5,891 nucleotides of DNA from Candidatus Pacearchaeota archaeon (GTDB taxonomy: Archaea > Nanobdellota > Nanobdellia > Pacearchaeales > GW2011-AR1). A model generated the notes under the pieces. That model saw nothing but the letters and a program-made list of their open reading frames with translations. It had not been told where the DNA came from and did no database searches. How positions within the stretch are numbered: the first letter of the stretch is position 1; each line of letters starts with the position of its first letter. This document shows, piece after piece, positions 1-4,572 of this stretch. A program made the translations under genes and the position numbers. The DNA lies in NCBI GenBank assembly GCA_003554465.1, contig PWGL01000070.1:1-5891 (forward strand), read 5' to 3'.

Positions 1-5
1 AACTC

Positions 6-57
6 ACTCCATTTCACTCCATGTTTTTCACTCCATGATTTAAAAAGTTACTCCATG
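6..57 (-). repeat. Four short direct repeats, ATGGAGTGA type
   Basis: Read on the minus strand, ATGGAGT occurs four times (plus-strand ACTCCAT at 6-12, 16-22, 30-36 and 50-56), spaced 20, 14 and 10 bases apart and so closing up toward the left edge. The two rightmost units share a longer flank of the form ACTTTTTAAAYCATGGAGT. Each copy can be read as ATG-GAG-stop (TAA once, TGA three times), and each contains GGAGTGA, which resembles the fliS ribosome binding site GGGAGTGA. The block lies downstream of fliS and may form the leader of a gene beyond the window. The repeat is plain in the sequence; any function is inference. Confidence 0.6.
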
Positions 58-78
58 GTTTAAAAGTTCATTAGCTGA

Positions 79-106
79 ATTATAAAAAGGATTGTGTTAA
101 ATTATA
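79..106 (-). promoter_or_regulatory. Two possible -10 boxes downstream of fliS
   Basis: Two exact TATAAT hexamers lie on the minus strand (101-106 and 79-84), 22 bases apart, between fliS and the ATGGAGTGA repeats. Neither has a good TTGACA-like -35 at 16-18 bases; the better candidate matches three of six. In AT-rich DNA this can arise by chance. If real, they would start a new transcript for the gene left of the window. The rest of 1-142 shows no gene and no terminator after fliS. Confidence 0.2.
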
Positions 107-142
107 AGGAAATTTTTAAGTTATCTTTATTTTAATCTTTAC

Positions 143-661
143 TTACCCCTCCATGCCTATGGCGACTTTCTCCTGACGGCGCTTATCTTTTCGGGCCTGC
201 TGGGCAGCTTTCTGCCAGGCCTCTAAGAGCTGCATCATGTTGTCTTCCACAGTTTTTATTCTTTCGGTATCCTTTTTCATGTTGGCTCTTATCAATTCAA
301 AATACATGTGATCATACAGAGCCTCCAGATTAGCAGCAAGTTTACCTCCCTGCTCAAAATCAAGGGTGCTCATAAGCTCTCTGATTATCTGCTGGGTGCG
401 AATAAGAAGATCGTTGGCCTCTAGTATATTATCTTCCTCGATATGTTTTCTGGCCAGTTTCATAAACTTAATAGCTCCCTTATAAAGCTCTACTACCAGC
501 TTACCCTGGTCAGCTGTTTCAATGGAAGTCTTTTTGTACTTAGCTGCTGTGTTATTGCCGTTTTTACCATTATCACTGTAATTTGCATTTTTATTGCTAC
601 TACTCTTTAAATTACTACTGCCGTTACCTGGGTTATTGTAGGTATTATAACCGTTCTGCAT
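143..661 (-). CDS. fliS: Flagellin export chaperone FliS with Asn-rich N-terminal insertion
   Basis: FliS is the cytoplasmic chaperone that binds the C-terminal region of newly made flagellin, prevents early polymerisation and delivers it to the flagellar export gate. The family pattern is clear from about residue 42: YKKTSIETA, then GKLVVELYKGAIKFMKLAR, IIRELMSTLDFEQGG, LEALYDHM and a last helix ending near LLEAWQKA. At 172 residues it is about 40 longer than usual. Residues 1-40 are low complexity, with 13 Asn plus Ser and Gly; they open with NGYNTY, like a normal FliS start, so the extra stretch looks like an insertion behind that start. The ATG is chosen because GGGAGTGA lies six bases upstream. 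The C-terminal tail (residues 154-165) is strongly basic. The whole protein has 19 Lys and 8 Arg against 23 acidic residues, unlike its neighbours. It is the last flagellar gene visible, 149 bases after fliD1. Confidence 0.95.
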   Translation of the reverse strand: MQNGYNTYNNPGNGSSNLKSSSNKNANYSDNGKNGNNTAAKYKKTSIETADQGKLVVELYKGAIKFMKLARKHIEEDNILEANDLLIRTQQIIRELMSTLDFEQGGKLAANLEALYDHMYFELIRANMKKDTERIKTVEDNMMQLLEAWQKAAQQARKDKRRQEKVAIGMEG

Positions 662-667
662 GAAAAA

Positions 668-675
668 TCACTCCC
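668..675 (-). promoter_or_regulatory. fliS ribosome binding site
   Basis: GGGAGTGA on the minus strand lies six bases before the fliS ATG. It supports the long form of FliS with the Asn-rich N-terminus, since no internal start with a comparable site is seen. Its GGAGTGA core recurs in the repeat block at 6-57. Confidence 0.7.
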
Positions 676-694
676 TAGTAATAATATTACCTCA

Positions 695-714
695 GTTAAT
701 TTTTATAAATTAAC
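695..714 (-). repeat. Perfect AT-rich inverted repeat in the fliS leader
   Basis: GTTAATTT at 695-702 and AAATTAAC at 707-714 are perfect 8-base arms around a 4-base centre. The dyad lies about 20 bases upstream of the fliS ribosome binding site. It could be a weak RNA hairpin or an operator. With only two G-C pairs, and no T-run that would make it a terminator, it may also be chance in AT-rich DNA. Confidence 0.35.
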
Positions 715-754
715 TACTTTGCTCCAAATAATTGCTCAACTTAAACTCTTTCAT

Positions 755-783
755 AATATAGGTATGCAATTATGGAAAAGCAA
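755..783 (-). promoter_or_regulatory. Possible sigma-A promoter for fliS
   Basis: On the minus strand TTGCTT (778-783) is followed after exactly 17 bases by TATATT (755-760). The -10 matches five of six consensus bases and the -35 three of six. It lies in the 149-base fliD1-fliS spacer, some 90 bases before the fliS start, so fliS might have its own transcript in addition to read-through from fliD1. The match is modest and the DNA AT-rich. Confidence 0.3.
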
Positions 784-810
784 AACTACTTTCTTATTTT
801 CCTTTATTAT

Positions 811-2247
811 TTACCTATCACGATAACCTCTTATGGAGTTTAGCTGCTGGATTTGACCGGATAGCCAGCTCTGCTGGGCCTGCATCTGATTTAAGGCCAT
901 CTCCATCCGGGTAAAATTACTTCTAATCCTGGTTTCCCGGCGCTCTATTCTGTTTTCCTCTACTTCTATTCTTCTATCAATCCTATCGACCCTGCTTGCC
1001 AGAGATCGTTCCCTGGAGTCTAGAATACCGTTGTAACGGATATAGGATTGAATGGAGTCACTAGCCCTGCGGGCCACTCCCTCGGTTCCTTCTTCACTTT
1101 CGCGGGCGTTAAATAAAGCTCTAACTCCTTCTGGATCCTCGGCTATAGCATCGGTTAATAGTTCTTCATTGAGTTCCATCTCACCGGTAAAACCTGAGCT
1201 TAAGCCATCGGCATCTATCTCGATTCCAATTTCGCTTAAGTTCCTAAAGGAAAATTCATCGGCATCTAAAAAGACTGTGTTGGTGAGCATGCGCCTTGTG
1301 CTGTTATTTAATCTGCGGATGGTGGTATCCCCCTGCATCATCTCTCCTTCGCCCATGTGTTCCCTCAAGTCGGCTATAAGCTTATTATAGCTTTCTACAA
1401 ACGCTTTAATAGCATCAATTGTGCGTTCACTGTCATTCTCCACATTAAGGGTGACAGTCTCCTCACTTATTCCCGTCAGATTGAGGGTGATATTCTCCAG
1501 CACATCATCAATGCCTTCATTGATGCTCTTTTCCATTCTCAGTCCATCGACATAGAATATCGAGTTCCTGCTTTCTCTAAGTTCATGCTGGAAGACTAAA
1601 TCACCGTTATCTTCCTGGAGAATGCCTAAATCCTGTAAAACTCCGTCATTATCCTGGAAGGTTATCTCATTTCCTGCTCCTGATTTATTATGATTTAAAA
1701 TCAGGGTTTCGTTCATTATCTCCGCCTCAACCTGACTTTCCTCACTAAAATCATTGATTAAATTCCTTATATCATCAAGGCTCATATCCTCTTCCAGGGT
1801 AAATTCCTGCTCATTGAGCTCAAAGGTACCGCTTAAACCAAGTTCTGTCTCAATATTTAAAGTCTCGCCTTCTTCCAGGTCCAGATCTAAACCCAGCTCC
1901 TGCAAATTTTCACCGGCTACTCTATGGGCTCTAGCCAGCTGCTCGACCTCGATATCATAGCTTCTTCTTGCTGCCCTGCTCCCTGCTGTAGCAGTAATCA
2001 CACTCTCATCACTGCTTCGGGCTGTTCTGCTGGTAAAAGTAGTATTTCTGCGCAGGGAAGATATACTGCTGTCAAAATCCGTCAGGCTCTTATTTATATT
2101 CTGCCAGACTTCTTTCTCACTGCGGTAGTTTTCCTGCTGTAATTCCAATCTTCTGATAGTACTTCTTTCTATTTCAATCAACTGCTCGGTAATCTCATCG
2201 GTGTCAATACCAGAGGCCATGCCGGTAAAAGCTACGCCCTGTACCAT
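811..2247 (-). CDS. fliD: Flagellar filament cap protein FliD (paralog 1, downstream copy)
   Basis: FliD forms the cap at the growing tip of the filament and helps exported flagellin fold and insert. All family parts are present in 478 residues. The N-terminal domain (about 1-105) opens with VQGVAFTGMASGIDTDEI and has the conserved YDIEVEQLARAH near 97-108. A flagellin-IN-like module follows at about 137-200. The C-terminal domain (about 225-400) includes SIFYVDGL and the helix IDAIKAFVESYNKLIADL. A long charged coiled coil (about 410-470) ends with SWLSGQIQQLN, typical of FliD C-termini. The ATG is preceded six bases away by GAGGCGA, a one-base variant of the site before fliD2. It is clearly homologous to fliD2 end to end, but less acidic (98 Asp/Glu against 44 Arg and 6 Lys) and closer to ordinary FliD in its C-terminal part. 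It sits 147 bases after fliD2 and 149 before fliS, with no terminator seen on either side. Confidence 0.95.
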   Translation of the reverse strand: MVQGVAFTGMASGIDTDEITEQLIEIERSTIRRLELQQENYRSEKEVWQNINKSLTDFDSSISSLRRNTTFTSRTARSSDESVITATAGSRAARRSYDIEVEQLARAHRVAGENLQELGLDLDLEEGETLNIETELGLSGTFELNEQEFTLEEDMSLDDIRNLINDFSEESQVEAEIMNETLILNHNKSGAGNEITFQDNDGVLQDLGILQEDNGDLVFQHELRESRNSIFYVDGLRMEKSINEGIDDVLENITLNLTGISEETVTLNVENDSERTIDAIKAFVESYNKLIADLREHMGEGEMMQGDTTIRRLNNSTRRMLTNTVFLDADEFSFRNLSEIGIEIDADGLSSGFTGEMELNEELLTDAIAEDPEGVRALFNARESEEGTEGVARRASDSIQSYIRYNGILDSRERSLASRVDRIDRRIEVEENRIERRETRIRSNFTRMEMALNQMQAQQSWLSGQIQQLNSIRGYRDR

Positions 2248-2253
2248 TTATCT

Positions 2254-2260
2254 TCGCCTC
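2254..2260 (-). promoter_or_regulatory. fliD1 ribosome binding site
   Basis: GAGGCGA lies six bases before the ATG. The fliD2 counterpart is GAGGTGA at the same distance. Over the 25 bases from this site into the fourth codon the two genes agree at 22 positions (2236-2260 against 3796-3820), so the site looks inherited from the duplicated ancestor. The single C may weaken it relative to fliD2. Confidence 0.6.
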
Positions 2261-2282
2261 GATTCACTTGGATTTAATTAAT

Positions 2283-2319
2283 CCAGGGAAAGACTCTTAA
2301 TTCTATTCTTCTTCCCTGG
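2283..2319 (-). repeat. Inverted repeat in the fliD2-fliD1 spacer
   Basis: CCAGGGAA (2283-2290) and TTCCCTGG (2312-2319) form a perfect 8-base stem with a 21-base loop. It is in the fliD1 leader, about 25 bases upstream of the ribosome binding site. On the minus strand it is followed by ATTAATTAAATCC and not by a T-run, so it does not look like an intrinsic terminator. It might affect mRNA processing or stability between the two cap genes; this is inference. Confidence 0.4.
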
Positions 2320-2394
2320 CGCTGCTTATGGATGTAAGGCTAAGTTACTTTGACAATAAATACCCCCTTGATTTGCTAATCTCCTCTGTTAGTC

Positions 2395-3807
2395 TTACAT
2401 CATCATATCCGAGAGGCTGGTGCCTCCTAGTTGCTGGGTCATCCCCATTACTTCCTGCAGCTGCTGCTGGGATTCATATAGAGCCACTTCCATCCGGGCA
2501 AATCTTTCTCTGAGCCGCTCTTCCCTGTTTTCCATGTTTCTTTCTTCCCGCTGTATTCTATCATCTATCCTGTCTATTTCTCTGCTCAAAGATTCTTCTC
2601 TGTTTTCAATGGTGCCACCTGCTCTAATGTGACCCTCAATTCTATCGCTCAGACGGTGAGCTGCTCCCTGGCTGTCATCTTCGTCTAAGGTAAATAAATC
2701 TCTCACTGCTTCGGGGTTATCTGTTAGAGCCTTATCAAGTTCACTCTCATCTACAGACATTACCCCAAGCATTTCCCCTATATCCTCTGCGTCACGGTCA
2801 ATCTCTATGCCGATATCGGCCAGACTGTCAAATTCATCGACTCCGGCCACCGGGTCCATGGCTGCATGTCTTAGCGCATTTTGCAGTCTTCTTACCGTCA
2901 CATCACCCTGCAGGTCTTCTTCCTCATCACTTATATCGCTGAGATAGGTCTGCACCTCATTGTAATTTTCCACAAATTCTTCAATTGCCCCTACTACAGA
3001 TTCACTGTCATGAGCTACATCTACATTAAATTGCTCATCTGGAGCTGTGGTACCGTGCAGATCGATGGCAAGCCCTTCTACCTCTTCAATACCGGTATTA
3101 TCTGAGCTGGTTATCTCCACGTTATCCATGGTAAATACTGCATCCTGACCTTCGTCAGAGTCCAGTACATTTTCATCACCGTCTATGATATTTAACTCTT
3201 CTAAAACATTATCCTGACCTCCAAGATCCTCAAATTCCAGCTCATAATCTTCCCCGGTCTCTTCTGACTGGATTACCAGGTCATTACCGGCAACATAGGC
3301 GTTGGCTACGCCAGCCTCATCATTTATGGCTGAACTTATGGCATAGAGGTTATCTTCAGAGTCGACATCTACAACTATTTCGCCTTCTTCTTCGCCTTCA
3401 TTGGCGTAACTTATGGAAAACTCCCCTTCTAAGCCCAGCTCTTCGTGGGGGTCAGCTACTGGTTCATCTGTTCTGGCCGTGTAGGCCTGGGCCAGCTGCT
3501 CCACCTCATTCACTGTATAGGAACGGGCTACAGCGTCAGTATCAGCGGTAACTGACATAACATCCTCGTTCTGCGAGCTGGCAGTCATGGCATCAAAGGT
3601 GTCCGCCTCCTGCAGATCAGTAAGAGCATTATCGAAACCTGTTAGCTGCTGGTTTATATCCTGCCAGATTTCTTTTTCCGCTTCTACCTCTTCCTTATCC
3701 TCCTGATAGCGGTTGACACTCTGCATCTCTATCTCCATTAGCTGCTGGATAATTTCATCTGTCTCAAGTCCACTAGCCAGTCCATCAAAACCTACTCCCT
3801 GTACCAT
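2395..3807 (-). CDS. fliD: Flagellar filament cap protein FliD (paralog 2, highly acidic)
   Basis: This second FliD copy, 470 residues, aligns with its neighbour throughout: MVQGVGFDGLASGLETDEI at the start, EIWQDINQQLTGFD near 46-59, NEVEQLAQAY near 100-109, a flagellin-IN-like module (about 128-195), the helix VVGAIEEFVENYNEVQTYL (271-289), VTVRRLQNAL (303-312), DIGIEID (331-337) and a C-terminal coiled coil (about 400-455). It is extraordinarily acidic: by my count 126 Asp/Glu against 22 Arg and 3 Lys, and residues 113-305 contain no Lys or Arg at all. The FYVDG motif of fliD1 is replaced by VFTMDNVEI, the usual Trp near the C-terminus is absent, and the protein ends in three Met. ATG is supported by GAGGTGA six bases upstream. 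It follows flaG by 114 bases without a terminator. Family assignment is firm; a role as a cap specialised for the acidic filament is inference. Confidence 0.93.
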   Translation of the reverse strand: MVQGVGFDGLASGLETDEIIQQLMEIEMQSVNRYQEDKEEVEAEKEIWQDINQQLTGFDNALTDLQEADTFDAMTASSQNEDVMSVTADTDAVARSYTVNEVEQLAQAYTARTDEPVADPHEELGLEGEFSISYANEGEEEGEIVVDVDSEDNLYAISSAINDEAGVANAYVAGNDLVIQSEETGEDYELEFEDLGGQDNVLEELNIIDGDENVLDSDEGQDAVFTMDNVEITSSDNTGIEEVEGLAIDLHGTTAPDEQFNVDVAHDSESVVGAIEEFVENYNEVQTYLSDISDEEEDLQGDVTVRRLQNALRHAAMDPVAGVDEFDSLADIGIEIDRDAEDIGEMLGVMSVDESELDKALTDNPEAVRDLFTLDEDDSQGAAHRLSDRIEGHIRAGGTIENREESLSREIDRIDDRIQREERNMENREERLRERFARMEVALYESQQQLQEVMGMTQQLGGTSLSDMMM

Positions 3808-3813
3808 ATATCT

Positions 3814-3820
3814 TCACCTC
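3814..3820 (-). promoter_or_regulatory. fliD2 ribosome binding site
   Basis: GAGGTGA, a near-consensus site, lies six bases before the ATG. It is stronger than the fliD1 site (GAGGCGA). The 114-base flaG-fliD2 spacer otherwise shows no terminator and no convincing promoter. Confidence 0.7.
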
Positions 3821-3921
3821 TCAAAATGTGACTTCATTAAAAAATAGTGATAGGATTTGAGCTTTTATAGTTGATTTAATTCTTGCAGTGTCTGGAGGGT
3901 AATATGCTAAAAATTATTGTC

Positions 3922-4362
3922 TTATCTTCTTTCATCAAATATGATACCTATCATTTCATCCAATCTCGCTGCCAGGTCTAATACATCTTCCGGCGGTATC
4001 TCTCTAATGAGCTCATCTTCCACTACATCCCAGACCTGAACAATATATTGCTCTGCCTGTTCATGGACCTGAAAATCAAAACGTTTATCAAAGGCTCTAA
4101 CAAAATCATTGAGTCTATCGAGTTCTCCTTCCAGATAATCGGCCACTAAATCGTCTAAATCTCTATCCAGTCTGCTCTCCCTTAAACGCCGGCGAGGTCG
4201 GGCAGATTCTATCTCCAGCTCCACTGGTGAGCCTTCTTCCCGGGTCGCTGTCAGCTCCTCGGCAGTGGGAGCGCTGGCAGCATCAGAGGATACTGTTCCC
4301 TCTGGCCTTTCACTGCTGACCTCCCGGGCAGCATCTACATTGGCTGTCGGTTCTACTCTCAT
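3922..4362 (-). CDS. flaG: FlaG family protein
   Basis: FlaG proteins are small, encoded beside fliD, and affect filament length in several bacteria; their exact mechanism is not settled. The diagnostic C-terminal domain is at about residues 80-146: LNDFVRAFDKRFDFQVHEQ, then YIVQVWDVVEDELIREIPPE, then VLDLAARLDEMIGIIFDERR. The IREIPPE block (119-125) is the family hallmark. Residues 1-55 are a low-complexity Ala/Ser/Glu/Thr tail, and 55-67 are Arg-rich. Only one Lys is present in 146 residues. I place the start at 4362 because GAGGTGA lies five bases upstream of that ATG. The frame stays open to a GTG at 4479, but those 39 extra codons run through the T-tract and stem of the flagellin terminator and have no binding site. 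The gene follows flagellin by 210 bases and precedes fliD2 by 114. Confidence 0.92.
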   Translation of the reverse strand: MRVEPTANVDAAREVSSERPEGTVSSDAASAPTAEELTATREEGSPVELEIESARPRRRLRESRLDRDLDDLVADYLEGELDRLNDFVRAFDKRFDFQVHEQAEQYIVQVWDVVEDELIREIPPEDVLDLAARLDEMIGIIFDERR

Positions 4363-4367
4363 ATTAT

Positions 4368-4374
4368 TCACCTC
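4368..4374 (-). promoter_or_regulatory. flaG ribosome binding site, decides the start
   Basis: GAGGTGA, five bases before the ATG at 4360-4362, is as good as any site in the window. It fixes the flaG start there and excludes the longer open frame, which would begin inside the upstream terminator hairpin. Confidence 0.8.
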
Positions 4375-4452
4375 ACAGGTAAATTGGGCTTCCTTGCACG
4401 GAAATATAGACAAAAGAAAGATCAAAAAAATTTTAGTTGAAGCTAATTTTTT

Positions 4453-4509
4453 AAAAAAGAAAAAAAGAAGGTAAGCCACTGGCTGACCTCAAAAGAGTCA
4501 GCCAATGGC
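4453..4509 (-). terminator. Intrinsic terminator after flagellin
   Basis: A long dyad spans 4475-4509: GCCA, a mismatch, TGGCTGA, a bulged C, CTC, the loop AAAA, then GAG, TCAGCCA, a mismatch and TGGC. On the minus strand it is followed, after TTACC, by a T-rich tract (7 T and 6 T runs within 4453-4466). It lies 63 bases after the flagellin stop and separates flagellin from flaG. The five bases between stem and T-tract are slightly unusual. The stem could also stabilise the flagellin mRNA 3' end. On the plus strand it is followed only by GTTTATTTTCC, so one-way function is likely. Confidence 0.85.
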
Positions 4510-4529
4510 GGTTTATTTTCCTTCTAAGT

Positions 4530-4555
4530 TTAAGCAGCGGTTAAGCTGCTGTTAA
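4530..4555 (-). repeat. Small hairpin in the flagellin 3' UTR
   Basis: AGCAGC (4533-4538) and GCTGCT (4545-4550) are perfect arms around a 6-base loop. Flanking TTAA on both sides (4530-4533 and 4552-4555) extends the pairing past one bulged G. It lies between the flagellin stop and the main terminator. It may add stability to the transcript end; no T-run follows. Confidence 0.4.
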
Positions 4556-4559
4556 TGTC

Positions 4560-4572
4560 TAGCTTTAAGCTA
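4560..4572 (-). repeat. Dyad directly after the flagellin stop codon
   Basis: TAGCTT and AAGCTA are perfect 6-base arms around a single base, starting immediately after the TAA. The first three bases of the minus-strand copy form an in-frame TAG, giving flagellin tandem stop codons TAA-TAG. With a 1-base centre it cannot fold as a full hairpin, so a DNA-level palindrome or chance is more likely than an RNA structure. Confidence 0.35.

Noticed and set aside
1..70. CRISPR array
   Set aside because: Repeat units are only 7-20 bases, with unequal and very short spacing and no unique spacers.
2283..2319. Intrinsic terminator between fliD2 and fliD1
   Set aside because: The 8-base stem has a 21-base loop and no T-run follows on either strand.
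1052..3105. Several plus-strand open frames of 60-110 codons across the fliD genes and elsewhere
   Set aside because: They lie opposite clearly conserved coding sequence, show low-complexity Ser/Leu-rich translations and match no family; they are antisense shadows.
3808..3921. Sigma-28 type flagellar promoters (TAAA, about 15 bases, GCCGATAA) upstream of fliD2 and in the other spacers
   Set aside because: I looked through all spacers on the minus strand and found no convincing match; flagellin's own promoter is outside the window.
4403..4408. TATATT as the -10 of a flaG promoter
   Set aside because: No acceptable -35 at 16-18 bases upstream; the region is mostly T-rich terminator sequence.
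4363..4479. Hydrophobic N-terminus as a signal peptide or membrane anchor of FlaG
   Set aside because: It is encoded by the terminator T-tract and stem, begins with a GTG inside the stem and has no ribosome binding site; the ATG at 4362 has an excellent one.
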